A stretch of 64,000 bases of DNA from Floridanema evergladense (GTDB lineage: Bacteria > Cyanobacteriota > Cyanobacteriia > Cyanobacteriales > Aerosakkonemataceae), in the NCBI RefSeq assembly GCF_041929205.1, contig NZ_JBHFNT010000215.1; one strand, written 5' to 3'. Shown one piece after another: positions 1 to 7,844 of this stretch (its first letter is position 1; every line of letters begins with the position of its first letter). The notes beneath the pieces are model-generated. The model saw only the letters and a program-made list of their open reading frames with translations. It was not told the DNA's origin and searched no databases. The translations under genes and the position numbers were made by a program.

Positions 1-406
1 GGTTGTTAGCGATCGCTTGCAGAGTTCCTTGTAAATCCCCTGTATTAGCAAAAGACTCTTGAGTTAAGCTATCAATCACCTCTTTTACTGAACGCTGGGC
101 CACAAACGCCTTTACTCGTTCAGCATCCTGCTTATAAGTTTGGGGATCACTTCCTACCGCTTGACAAAGTGCAGCAAATATGGGTTCTTTGTCCGCTTCT
201 GGGCGATAACCTTGCATAAAGCGATCGAAGGTTGTCACTACTCCCAAAGCATAAATAGGGTCATATTTAAAGTCATTATTGACCGAAAGCAAGTGCATTT
301 CCACCATTAACTCTTCTACCACTCGTCGATAAATCGTGTTAATCGGACGAGTGTGGAGGGAGTAGAAAGTTCGCTTAGTATCTGAGACAGTGCGGACGTT
401 GTTCAC
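1..406 (-). CDS. thf1: Thf1/Psb29, photosystem II biogenesis protein (C-terminus cut by window edge)
   Basis: The reverse strand encodes about 135 residues beginning MNNVRTVSDTKRTFYSLHTR, followed by PINTIYRRVVEELMVEMHLL and a region with FDRFMQGYRPEADKEPIFA. This is the highly conserved N-terminal half of Thf1 (Psb29), a cyanobacterial and chloroplast protein that interacts with FtsH protease complexes and is needed for photosystem II turnover. The start is a GTG at 406; no better ATG lies upstream. The frame is open to the left edge, so the gene continues outside the window; the family is usually about 220-240 residues. It is divergent from the bilin lyase gene at 525, with a 118-bp shared upstream region. 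Recognition is from family sequence memory and is strong. Confidence 0.93.
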   Translation of the reverse strand, partial: MNNVRTVSDTKRTFYSLHTRPINTIYRRVVEELMVEMHLLSVNNDFKYDPIYALGVVTTFDRFMQGYRPEADKEPIFAALCQAVGSDPQTYKQDAERVKAFVAQRSVKEVIDSLTQESFANTGDLQGTLQAIANN

Positions 407-524
407 GGAAAACAATTAAGGAGGAATTAAATTTATTGTCTCCTTTAAGGGTAACTTTGCCAAGCGGATTTTGCGAAGACAGATGCGTTAAAATCTAAGA
501 CTGTGACCTTTCCTTGGTCTATAG

Positions 525-1139
525 ATGAGATTTTCCGATCGATTAATTGCTTTAGCTAGTTACATGGCGGGTGAGTTTGACAATCAGGTACAAGCGATCG
601 CCGATCCAGCTTGGTACGTTCACCTGCGACTTTGGCAACGACCTGTACCTTTGTTTACTGAAGATAGCATCACCTTATTTGCCGAACAAGCCAATATTGT
701 TAATTTAGAGCAAGCTTATCGACCGCGAATCATTCGCTTGCGGGAACGAACAGAGCTTAACGCCTCGATTCAAGTGCAGTACTATATGCTAAAAGACCCT
801 GGAACGATACAGGGTGCGGGACGCGATCGAAAAAAACTAGAAACCTTAACACCAGACCTAATAGAATTCTTGCCCGGTTGTACCCTTAACGTTACGCAAA
901 ATTCTTTAGCCACCCAAGGTTATCACTTTCAAGCATCTTTACCACCAGATGCCCGTTGCTGCTTCACTTACCGTAATGAAACCTACCAAGTTTCTCTAGG
1001 ATTTGAGGCAACCCCGGAAGCATTTCTCAGTTATGACAAAGGTATTGACCCCCAGACAGGAAAAGCGATTTGGGGAGCATTGCTTGGCCCTTTTCGCTTC
1101 ACCAAACGCCAGGATTTTTCTGCTGAAATAGCCCTTTAG
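525..1139 (+). CDS. CpcT/CpeT-family phycobiliprotein bilin lyase
   Basis: This 204-residue protein matches the CpcT/CpeT (DUF1001) family, which attaches bilin chromophores to cysteines of phycobilisome beta subunits. Family landmarks are an N-terminal helix with LASYMAGEFDNQVQA, the segment PAWYVHLRLWQRPVP, the GAGRDRKKLETLT stretch, the LPGCTLNV motif, and the C-terminal WGALLGPFRFTKR. Length is typical (about 200). Sequence alone does not separate CpcT (phycocyanin beta-Cys153) from CpeT (phycoerythrin) or the general CpcT/CpeT paralogues, so no symbol is given. It stands alone, divergent from thf1, with no phycobilisome genes beside it. The ATG at 525 has no strong Shine-Dalgarno sequence, but the N-terminus aligns with the family. 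Confidence 0.85.
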   Translation: MRFSDRLIALASYMAGEFDNQVQAIADPAWYVHLRLWQRPVPLFTEDSITLFAEQANIVNLEQAYRPRIIRLRERTELNASIQVQYYMLKDPGTIQGAGRDRKKLETLTPDLIEFLPGCTLNVTQNSLATQGYHFQASLPPDARCCFTYRNETYQVSLGFEATPEAFLSYDKGIDPQTGKAIWGALLGPFRFTKRQDFSAEIAL

Positions 1140-1221
1140 GGTGCAGAGGAGATGGGGAGATGGGGGGATGGGGAAAAATTCTCTCCCTATCTCCCCGCCT
1201 CTGCCCCTTTGCCCCTCTGCC
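1140..1221. repeat. Short tandem repeats (GGGGAGATG / CCCTCTGCC type)
   Basis: The gap between two convergent genes consists mostly of degenerate units such as GGGGAGATG and their near-complement CTCTCCCCATCTCC, then CTGCCCC units. The two halves are partly complementary, so the region could fold as a hairpin and may end transcription from both sides. It belongs to the class of short tandem intergenic repeats common in filamentous cyanobacteria. Confidence 0.7.
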
Positions 1222-1223
1222 TA

Positions 1224-1592
1224 CTAACTAGCAATGGTGCGGGGTACACCCTCTAAAGCTTCTTCCTCGGTTTCAAAAATTTCAAATACCGAGTCCATCA
1301 TCGTCACTTCAAAAACCAATCTAGCTTCTGGATGCACGTTACAAATACGGAAGCTCCCCTTAACTTTATCTGCATCTCGCATTCCAGCCACCAAAGATGT
1401 GAGGCCAGAACTATCGATAAAATTGACTGAACCCAAATTCACGACCACATGACGGCTAAGTTTAGAAATACATTCTTGCAACTTCAAGCGAAATTGCCAT
1501 GCAGTTGTAATGTCCAATCGACCTGCTGGTGTCAAGACGATGACAGTAGTGCCGTCTTGGGTCGTATGGGTTTTTTGATCGATCTGAATCAC
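1224..1592 (-). CDS. STAS-domain protein (anti-sigma factor antagonist type)
   Basis: This STAS-domain protein resembles SpoIIAA/RsbV, small proteins whose serine phosphorylation by a partner kinase sets partner binding. The signature NFIDSSGLTSLVAGMRDA holds the conserved Asp-Ser-Ser with the phosphorylatable serine. The fold fills the protein (about 122 residues), with no extra domain. A longer frame begins at a GTG at 1634, but the GTG at 1592 is preceded by a strong purine-rich site (GGGGAGGG) at good spacing and gives the family's normal length, so it is chosen. No anti-sigma kinase or phosphatase gene is adjacent; the PP2C gene at 30293 is distant and of another type. The partner is unknown. 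Confidence 0.85.
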   Translation of the reverse strand: MIQIDQKTHTTQDGTTVIVLTPAGRLDITTAWQFRLKLQECISKLSRHVVVNLGSVNFIDSSGLTSLVAGMRDADKVKGSFRICNVHPEARLVFEVTMMDSVFEIFETEEEALEGVPRTIAS

Positions 1593-1840
1593 TGACCCTC
1601 CCCTTGAAATTGTAAGAGTTTGGAGTTTTTGCACACAGCCTCAATCTTATAAACCGTCAAGCAATCCCAGGTAAGTGGGTGCCAATTATGGAATTTAGAA
1701 GATCGACAGTTGTACATTTTTGTGGTTTTAGGAAATAGCATTTTTTGTTTCTATTACTATTCTTCCCAGGCTGAGGCAAAAATGAATAACCTCTTGAATT
1801 TTGGGTTGTTCATCTCAGTAGTTTAACTCAGACCTCTGCT

Positions 1841-2869
1841 TTAGGAAGCCTTCCAGTTAGCCCAATCTTGAGGTTTCAAGAAGATTTCATATAATTCAGC
1901 TTCTGGGCTGTTAGGTTCTGGCTGATAGGCATATTCCCAGCGTACCAGAGGTGGTAAAGACATCAAGATAGACTCGGTGCGTCCGTTGGTTTGCAGACCA
2001 AAAATGGTGCCGCGATCGTAAACCAGATTAAACTCTACGTAGCGTCCCCGACGATAGAGTTGGAAGTTACGTTGGCGATCGCCATACTCCATATTACGGC
2101 GACGCTCCACAATCGGAACATAAGCTGGTAAAAATGTCTGACCGCACTCTTGGATAAAAGCAAACAACTCTTCCCAAGTGCGAGTCAACGAACCAACTTT
2201 CGCACTGTGAAGTGCTGCTGGCCCATTAGTATTATTTGCCCGATACAATTCCCCTTGAGCATCTTGGTAATCAAAAAAGATGCCACCCACACCCCTTGTT
2301 TCTTGACGGTGTTTCAAGTAAAAATACTCATCACACCAATATTTAAACGTCGGATAGTACTCTGGATGGTGAGCATCACAAGCTTGTTTAAAAGTCTTGT
2401 GGAAATGAGCCGCATCCTCAGCAAAAGGATAGTAAGGTGTTAAATCAGCACCACCACCAAACCACCAAACTGGCCCAGCTTCAAAATAACGATAATTCAA
2501 ATGTACCGTCGGGATATAGGGATTGCGGGGATGCAATACCATTGAAGTTCCAGTCGCATAAAAACCATGCCCAGCTGCTTCCGGGCGCTGTGCCAAAATT
2601 GAGGGCGGTAAATGTTCGCCCCAAACTTCCGAAAAGTTAACCCCGCCTTGCTCAAAAACTGCACCTTCGCGCATGACGCGAGAACGACCTCCACCGCCTT
2701 CTGGACGTTCCCAGGAATCTTCTTGGAATTTGCCTACACCGTCTAATGCTGCCAAACCTTGACAAATTTCATCTTGAATTTGACGCATAAACTGACTAAC
2801 TCTAGCTTTGGAATCAGCTGGAGGTACAGAATGAGAGGAGGTTGCTTCGGAAGTTGAAAAAGCCGTCAT
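1841..2869 (-). CDS. hemF: Oxygen-dependent coproporphyrinogen III oxidase HemF
   Basis: HemF converts coproporphyrinogen III to protoporphyrinogen IX by two oxidative decarboxylations using O2, feeding heme and chlorophyll synthesis in the cytosol. The 342-residue sequence shows the family block VWWFGGGADLTPYYP, the upstream block RPEAAGHGFYATGTSMV with HPRNPYIPTVHLNYRYF, and near the C-terminus RRGRYVEFNLVYDRGTIFGL followed by GRTESILMSLPPLVRW. Length fits cyanobacterial HemF. It starts at an ATG at 2869 with a 290-bp non-coding region upstream shared with the divergent SRPBCC gene. No other tetrapyrrole gene is in the window. Assignment is very secure. Confidence 0.97.
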   Translation of the reverse strand: MTAFSTSEATSSHSVPPADSKARVSQFMRQIQDEICQGLAALDGVGKFQEDSWERPEGGGGRSRVMREGAVFEQGGVNFSEVWGEHLPPSILAQRPEAAGHGFYATGTSMVLHPRNPYIPTVHLNYRYFEAGPVWWFGGGADLTPYYPFAEDAAHFHKTFKQACDAHHPEYYPTFKYWCDEYFYLKHRQETRGVGGIFFDYQDAQGELYRANNTNGPAALHSAKVGSLTRTWEELFAFIQECGQTFLPAYVPIVERRRNMEYGDRQRNFQLYRRGRYVEFNLVYDRGTIFGLQTNGRTESILMSLPPLVRWEYAYQPEPNSPEAELYEIFLKPQDWANWKAS

Positions 2870-3159
2870 ATAAACACTTAAATCCCAATGTTATGCAAAC
2901 GAATAGCCCATAGAGAAAGATTAGAGCGTTTTTAGATTAACTCGAATCGGGTCTTTACGGATAAAATACAAGGTTAACTTTAATTGAGAGCAGAAGATAA
3001 AAATTCTCATTTGAAGCCAAGAGTAGGAAACAGAATCAATTCTCTAATCGTCCCCTTGTCCCCTTGTCCCCTCAAAAATTTATGATGGGGGGATGTTATC
3101 CAATACACAATTAGCATACAATCTAGGCTGTCTTGGAGGCTGGCTAGGGGAGGATTGCC

Positions 3160-3648
3160 ATGATTCCCAATTTTTTCTCCAAATCTGTCCGTAAACGAGT
3201 CCGAAAGAAATACCGAGTTTCTCTTGCCAGGACGTATAAAGCGTTGAGTTCTGCGTCGGTGGATGTTCTTTGGCAGAAAATGACGGATTTAGCTGATGTT
3301 TCTTGGCATCCTTTGTTAGCGAGTACGAATGTTCCTAAAGGATTGGTGGCTAAACCTGGTTTAATTTACCAGGCGATTACGCGATCGATCTTACCGATTC
3401 CCATTCAGATTTTTGTCGAACAAGTCAGACCCGGAGAATTATTGAGCGTCCGCATCATCACTCTACCAGGGCTGGAGGAACGAGTAACATACAAAGTTGA
3501 ATCTACGGTTTGTGGCACTCAGATATCTTATTCGATCACCTTACAGGGCTGGTTGTCGCCATTAATTTGGTCTTTAATTCGATCGAACGCAGCAAGAGTT
3601 GCAGCAAAATTAGCTGATGCAGCGGAGGAAAAGCCGTTATTGAGATAA
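3160..3648 (+). CDS. SRPBCC (START-like) superfamily protein
   Basis: A 162-residue protein with the SRPBCC/polyketide-cyclase-like pattern: after a basic N-terminus, the stretch YKALSSASVDVLWQKMTDLADVSWHP resembles the first strand and helices of this ligand-binding fold. The middle LLSVRIITLPGLEERVTYKVE and the later long helix (LIRSNAARVAAKLADAAE) also fit. Members bind hydrophobic ligands or act as cyclases, but the family is too diverse to name a ligand. The start at 3160 has a GGGAGG site seven bases upstream. It ends eight bases from the convergent SDR gene. No signal peptide or membrane segment is visible. Confidence 0.65.
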   Translation: MIPNFFSKSVRKRVRKKYRVSLARTYKALSSASVDVLWQKMTDLADVSWHPLLASTNVPKGLVAKPGLIYQAITRSILPIPIQIFVEQVRPGELLSVRIITLPGLEERVTYKVESTVCGTQISYSITLQGWLSPLIWSLIRSNAARVAAKLADAAEEKPLLR

Positions 3649-3656
3649 GGCGAGAT

Positions 3657-4445
3657 TCAAAATACACTCCGAATCAAACCGCCATCAACTCTCAGACTGG
3701 CACCATTAATGGCAGAAGCTAAGGGACTAGAAACAAATGCCACCAAATCAGCGATTTCTGAAGTCCGAATCAAACGCTCAATTAAGGAAGTGGGACGATT
3801 TTCGCTCATAAAGCGTTTTTCGGCTATTTCATAATCAACATCGGGAAAAACATCTCGAATCAGTTCCACAACTCCAGAGGTTTTTGTTGAACCTGGAAGA
3901 ACCGAATTAACTGTTACATTTGTTCCTTTTGTTAGTTCGGCAAGACTGCGAGAAATGGAAAGCTGCATAGTTTTAGTTGCGCTATAATGAACCATTTCCA
4001 TAGCAGGATTAATGGCAGATTCGCTGGAAATAAAGACTATTCGCCCATAGTTACGAGCTAACATTTTTGGCAAATAATGCCGACTCAAGCGCACACCACT
4101 GAGAATGTTTACTTCAAATATTTGTAACCATTGTTCATCAGCGATCTCAAAGAAATCTACTGCTTCATAAATACCTAAATTATTGACAAGGATATCAACA
4201 TCTGGATATTCTGCGATCGTATGAAGGCAGCCTTGGGCAACACCGTTATCTGCTACCAAGGGCAGGAGTTTTGCTTGGGGATACTCAGAAGAAATTTTTT
4301 CAATTGCACTGTTGACACTGTTTGATGTTCTCCCATTAATAATTACGTTAGCTCCTTCACGGACTAAGGTGCGAGCAATTTCTAAACCTATGCCACCCGC
4401 AGAAGCAGTCACAAGAACAGTTTGATTTTGCAGTTGTAGATCCAT
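3657..4445 (-). CDS. Short-chain dehydrogenase/reductase (classical SDR)
   Basis: A 262-residue classical SDR oxidoreductase. The N-terminal nucleotide-binding motif is TASAGGIGLEIAR (the TGxxxGIG position), followed by the NNLGIYE motif, the catalytic serine in VFISSESAI and the YSATK catalytic Tyr-Lys pair. An Arg-containing segment after the second strand (INGRTSN) suggests NADP(H) preference, which is inference. The C-terminal part (NGASLRVDGGLIRSVF) is the usual SDR ending. The substrate cannot be deduced. The gene is convergent with the SRPBCC gene and divergent from mrp. Confidence 0.88.
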   Translation of the reverse strand: MDLQLQNQTVLVTASAGGIGLEIARTLVREGANVIINGRTSNSVNSAIEKISSEYPQAKLLPLVADNGVAQGCLHTIAEYPDVDILVNNLGIYEAVDFFEIADEQWLQIFEVNILSGVRLSRHYLPKMLARNYGRIVFISSESAINPAMEMVHYSATKTMQLSISRSLAELTKGTNVTVNSVLPGSTKTSGVVELIRDVFPDVDYEIAEKRFMSENRPTSLIERLIRTSEIADLVAFVSSPLASAINGASLRVDGGLIRSVF

Positions 4446-4486
4446 TTTTATTCCCCATTGAGATTAGTTTATTGGAAACTGAAAAA

Positions 4487-4562
4487 TTGCTCCCCTGCTC
4501 CGAGAGTTCCGGGGGACTCTCTACTGTCTCAATAAATAATTTAGATGCGTGACAGTTTAGAC
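4487..4562. repeat. Dispersed intergenic repeat, copy 1 (related to 11405-11455)
   Basis: The upstream region of mrp contains CTCCCCTGCTCC and then CTCAATAAATAATTTAGATG with a following GTGACAG. A closely similar string (CTCCCCTGCTAC, CTCAATAAGTAATTCAGATG, GTGATAG) lies at 11405-11455. This copy has about 23 additional bases between the two blocks that form a small hairpin (GAGAGTTCCGGGGGACTCTC). Function unknown. Confidence 0.55.
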
Positions 4563-4634
4563 TCAGACCACCATTAGTTAAGATTTTATAAGAATTAACC
4601 TCAAATCACCCCTAAAAACAAGGGGAGAACACTA

Positions 4635-5729
4635 ATGTCAGACATTCTCGAAGTCAGCACAATTTTAGAAGTATTGCGACCAGTCCAAGACCCGGAACTT
4701 CGCAAAAGTTTAGTGGAATTAAATATGATTCGCAACGTCAAGGTTGATGCTGGCAATGTCAGTTTTACTCTTGTGTTGACGACTCCTGCTTGCCCTTTGC
4801 GCGAGTTTATTGTGGAAGATTGCCAAAAGGCAGTGAAAAAATTACCTGGCGTGACAGATGTAAAAGTTGATGTGACAGCAGAAACACCTCAGCAAAAATC
4901 TCTCCCAGACCGTACAGGAATCGCTGGGGTTAAAAATATTTTAGCCGTTTCCAGTGGTAAAGGTGGCGTAGGCAAAAGCACCGTCGCCGTAAATGTCGCG
5001 GTCGCTTTGGCGCAAGCTGGTGCGAAAGTGGGGATGATAGATGCCGATATTTATGGCCCAAATGTTCCCACAATGCTAGGGCTTTCCGAGGCAAGGGTAG
5101 TGGTACGGCAAACTCCTCAAGGGGAAATTTTGGAACCAGCTTTTAATCATGGCGTAAAAATGGTTTCAATGGGCTTTTTAATTGATAAAGACCAACCTGT
5201 GATTTGGCGTGGCCCAATGCTCAATGGTATTATCCGACAGTTTCTTTACCAAGTGGAATGGGGCGAACTGGATTATTTAATTGTGGATATGCCTCCGGGA
5301 ACTGGGGATGCTCAATTAACTTTAGTGCAAGCTGTACCAATGGCGGGGGCTGTGATTGTGACTACGCCGCAAAATGTAGCTTTGTTGGACTCCCGCAAAG
5401 GGTTAAAGATGTTCCAGCAGATGGGAGTGCCAGTTTTGGGCATTGTGGAAAACATGAGTTATTTTATTCCGCCCGATTTGCCCGATACGCCTAACGGCAC
5501 GCTACGCGATCGCCAGTATGACATTTTTGGCTCAGGTGGTGGTGAAAAAACCGCAGCGGAATTAGGTGTCAGCTTACTCGGTTGTATACCTTTGGAAATA
5601 GCCTTGCGTGAAAGTGGCGATCGAGGTATACCTATTGTGGCTGCCGACCCAGATTCTGCCTCTGCTAAAGCCTTAACCCAGATTGCCCAACAAATAGCCG
5701 CCAAAGTTTCCATTGCTGCCTTAGCTTAG
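4635..5729 (+). CDS. mrp: Mrp/NBP35-family ATP-binding protein (iron-sulfur carrier type)
   Basis: A 364-residue Mrp/ApbC-type P-loop ATPase. Residues 1-90 form a MIP18/DUF59 domain (with the TTPACPLRE motif), followed by the deviant Walker A SSGKGGVGKST (about 106-116), the switch block IDADIYGPNVPTMLG, and the Walker B-like VDMPPGTGDAQLT. The family loads or carries Fe-S clusters. In this protein the C-terminal region after ENMSYFI lacks the CxxC pair that coordinates the cluster in bacterial ApbC and NBP35; the equivalent stretch reads PPDLPDTPNGTLRDRQYDIF. The start ATG at 4635 follows AAGGGGAGAA. It lies 212 bp before rodA on the same strand, with short repeats between them. Confidence 0.92.
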   Translation: MSDILEVSTILEVLRPVQDPELRKSLVELNMIRNVKVDAGNVSFTLVLTTPACPLREFIVEDCQKAVKKLPGVTDVKVDVTAETPQQKSLPDRTGIAGVKNILAVSSGKGGVGKSTVAVNVAVALAQAGAKVGMIDADIYGPNVPTMLGLSEARVVVRQTPQGEILEPAFNHGVKMVSMGFLIDKDQPVIWRGPMLNGIIRQFLYQVEWGELDYLIVDMPPGTGDAQLTLVQAVPMAGAVIVTTPQNVALLDSRKGLKMFQQMGVPVLGIVENMSYFIPPDLPDTPNGTLRDRQYDIFGSGGGEKTAAELGVSLLGCIPLEIALRESGDRGIPIVAADPDSASAKALTQIAQQIAAKVSIAALA

Positions 5730-5841
5730 GGGAGATGGGGGGATGGGGAGATGGGGGGATGGGGAGATGGGGAGATGGGGAGATGGGGAGTGTAGAAGAA
5801 ATCAATTTTCTCCTTGTCTCCTTGTCCCCTTGTCCCCCAGC
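5729..5841. repeat. Tandem GGGGAGATG / GGGGGATG repeats with complementary tail
   Basis: Directly after the mrp stop codon there are about ten near-identical units of GGGGAGATG or GGGGGATG, then a C- and T-rich complement (CCTTGTCTCCTTGTCCCC). The arrangement can pair with itself and could act as a terminator-like structure between mrp and rodA. This is the same repeat class as at 1140 and 36035. Confidence 0.75.
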
Positions 5842-5941
5842 AGTCTCCAAGGAAAACCAAAACTTTATAGCATTTCCGTTTAAAATTTAGAACTTGAAAT
5901 CTAAAATTGCTCTTTTCCCTGGAGTATAAATCTAAAAAATC

Positions 5942-7357
5942 ATGATGTTAAAGTCAATCAAAACATTTCGTTGGAAGTCCCTGATCTCACCTTGGCAACA
6001 AGCCGATATTTGGGTATTTCTAATACCTCTGGGACTTTCCATTTTAGGCGGCATCATGATCCGTAGTACAGAACTAAATCAAATTAAGCCCGAATGGTGG
6101 AAGCCTTGGATTTTTCCTTGCAGTATTTTAGCAACTGTGCTGGTGGCATTAGTTGTAATTGCACTATACGTTGCTCATGAATATTGGCAACAATGGTTGA
6201 TTGGTGGTCTAGCTTTTGGTTTGATTTTCCTGAAAGCCTTTTTAGAGGCTCCCAAATGGGCGGAACACATTCTCATTGCTGTTGTCGGTTTATGCTTAAT
6301 GCTGTTATGCGCTCGCTGGCGTTATGAAAACTTGATTAAATGGCATTGGGTGATCTTCGCCATTAGCAATGTGTCTCTAGTACTTGTAATGATTGCTGGT
6401 ACAAGTGCTAAAGGTGCTCAACGCTGGATTGCTATTGGTTCCTTCAACGTTCAGCCTTCAGAATTTGCTAAGTTATCTCTAATCATTACCCTAGCAGTAC
6501 TCTTAAGTGCGAAAAATTCTGCGACTATGGGTTCTTTAGCGCGGTCTTTGGCAATTACAGCTATTCCTTGGGCTTTAGTCTTTTTACAACCAGATTTAGG
6601 AACTTCTTTGGTTTTTGGGGCAATTACTCTGGGAATGCTCTACTGGGCTAATGTGAATCCAGGTTGGTTGCTGTTGCTCAGTTCTCCTCTGGTTTCGGCA
6701 ATTTTGTTTAATGTTTTCTTACCGGGATGGTGCGCTTGGTCGGCATTAATGGCAGTGGTAGGCTGGAAAACTCTACCTTGGCCTGTCAGGGGTGCTGTGG
6801 GTGCTGTAGCAATTAATTTAATCGGTGGTGAAGCTGGGCATATTTTCTGGGGTTTATTGAAGGATTATCAAAAAAATCGCATTATTACCTTTTTGAACCC
6901 GGAACACGATCCTTTAGGTTCGGGATATCACTTGATTCAATCTCGGATTGCTATTGGTTCTGGTGAACTTTGGGGCAGGGGTTTATATCATGGAACTCAA
7001 ACTCAGGGAAATTTTGTTCCTGAGCAACATACGGATTTTATTTTCTCAGTAGTTGGTGAGGAATTGGGTTTTGTGGGTTGTATTGTGGTTTTGCTGATTT
7101 TTTGGTTCTTCTGTCTGCGTTTGGTGATGATTGCTGAGAGTTCTAAGAGTAATTTTGGTTCTCTGTTAGTGATTGGTGTGTTGGCAATGATTGTGTTTCA
7201 GGTGATTGTCAATATTGGTATGACTATTGGTATGGCACCTGTGACGGGGATTCCTTTGCCTTGGGTGAGTTATGGGCGATCGGCTATGTTAACTAATTTT
7301 ATTTCGATCGGACTGGTACAATCGATAGCAAATTATCGACAGCGACTTAAGTTTTAG
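5942..7357 (+). CDS. rodA: RodA, SEDS-family peptidoglycan glycosyltransferase
   Basis: A 471-residue multi-pass membrane protein of the SEDS family (RodA/FtsW), the glycan polymerases that work with class B PBPs in side-wall growth. Conserved blocks are KGAQRWIAIGSFNVQPSEFAK (about 157-177), FLQPDLGTSLVF, and GSGYHLIQSRIAIGSG leading to PEQHTDFIFSVVGEEL. In that last block Asp365 occupies the position of the catalytic Asp of E. coli RodA. The C-terminus GIPLPWVSYGRSAM is typical. The protein is about 100 residues longer than E. coli RodA: roughly 50 extra hydrophobic residues precede KGAQRW and another stretch sits near 245-300. RodA is favoured over FtsW because of the LIQSRIAIGSG and HGTQTQ wording, close to E. 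coli RodA. Confidence 0.88.
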   Translation: MMLKSIKTFRWKSLISPWQQADIWVFLIPLGLSILGGIMIRSTELNQIKPEWWKPWIFPCSILATVLVALVVIALYVAHEYWQQWLIGGLAFGLIFLKAFLEAPKWAEHILIAVVGLCLMLLCARWRYENLIKWHWVIFAISNVSLVLVMIAGTSAKGAQRWIAIGSFNVQPSEFAKLSLIITLAVLLSAKNSATMGSLARSLAITAIPWALVFLQPDLGTSLVFGAITLGMLYWANVNPGWLLLLSSPLVSAILFNVFLPGWCAWSALMAVVGWKTLPWPVRGAVGAVAINLIGGEAGHIFWGLLKDYQKNRIITFLNPEHDPLGSGYHLIQSRIAIGSGELWGRGLYHGTQTQGNFVPEQHTDFIFSVVGEELGFVGCIVVLLIFWFFCLRLVMIAESSKSNFGSLLVIGVLAMIVFQVIVNIGMTIGMAPVTGIPLPWVSYGRSAMLTNFISIGLVQSIANYRQRLKF

Positions 7358-7485
7358 GGGATTGGGGACGGGACAAGGGGACAATTTATTTCTTCTGTGC
7401 TCCTCCACTCCCCTGCTCTCCGTCTCCACTGCCTTTGACGGATTGATAGTAAGCTAATAATGAAGCAATTACTGAGGAGATAATC

Positions 7486-7683
7486 ATGTTTTTGCCCGGA
7501 TCGGCTGTGCGTGTGAAGAATGTCAATGATACTTATTATGGTTTTCAAGGATTAGTGCAACGAGTTACTGATGGTAAGGCAGCTGTTTTGTTTGAAGGTG
7601 GTAATTGGGATAAGTTAATCACTTTCCGCCTTTCTGAATTGGAATTGGTAGATACAACTGCTGGTAAGAAAAAGGGCAAGTAA
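7486..7683 (+). CDS. ndhS: NdhS, ferredoxin-docking subunit of photosynthetic NDH-1
   Basis: A 65-residue protein matching NdhS nearly end to end: PGSAVRVKNVNDTYYGFQG, QRVTDGKAAVLFEGGNWDK and TFRLSELELV. NdhS has an SH3-like fold and sits on the stromal/cytoplasmic arm of the cyanobacterial NDH-1 complex at the ferredoxin-binding site. It supports cyclic electron flow and respiration. The ATG at 7486 has a GAGGAG site at good spacing. The lysine-rich tail (AGKKKGK) is normal. A second NDH-1 subunit gene, ndhL, is in the window at 35688, but not linked. Confidence 0.93.
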   Translation: MFLPGSAVRVKNVNDTYYGFQGLVQRVTDGKAAVLFEGGNWDKLITFRLSELELVDTTAGKKKGK

Positions 7684-7690
7684 GTAATTG

Positions 7691-7832
7691 GTAGTGGGTG
7701 GTGGGTAGTGGGTAGTGGGTAGTGGGATTACTATTATTTACTATCTACTACCAGCCTTAATCTTATAACTAGTAATTTGATTTAATAAATAATTAAATTG
7801 CCTATTACCAACTACCAATTACCAACTACCAA
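7691..7832. repeat. GTAGTGGGTAGTGGG tandem repeat and complementary CTACCAACTACCAA block
   Basis: Five consecutive GTAGTGG(G) units follow ndhS, and at 7800-7832 there are several TACCAACTACCAA units with opposite strand bias. The two blocks are loosely complementary and flank about 70 bp of AT-rich DNA. No gene is visible between them. Confidence 0.65.
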
Positions 7833-7844
7833 CTAACTAAATTT

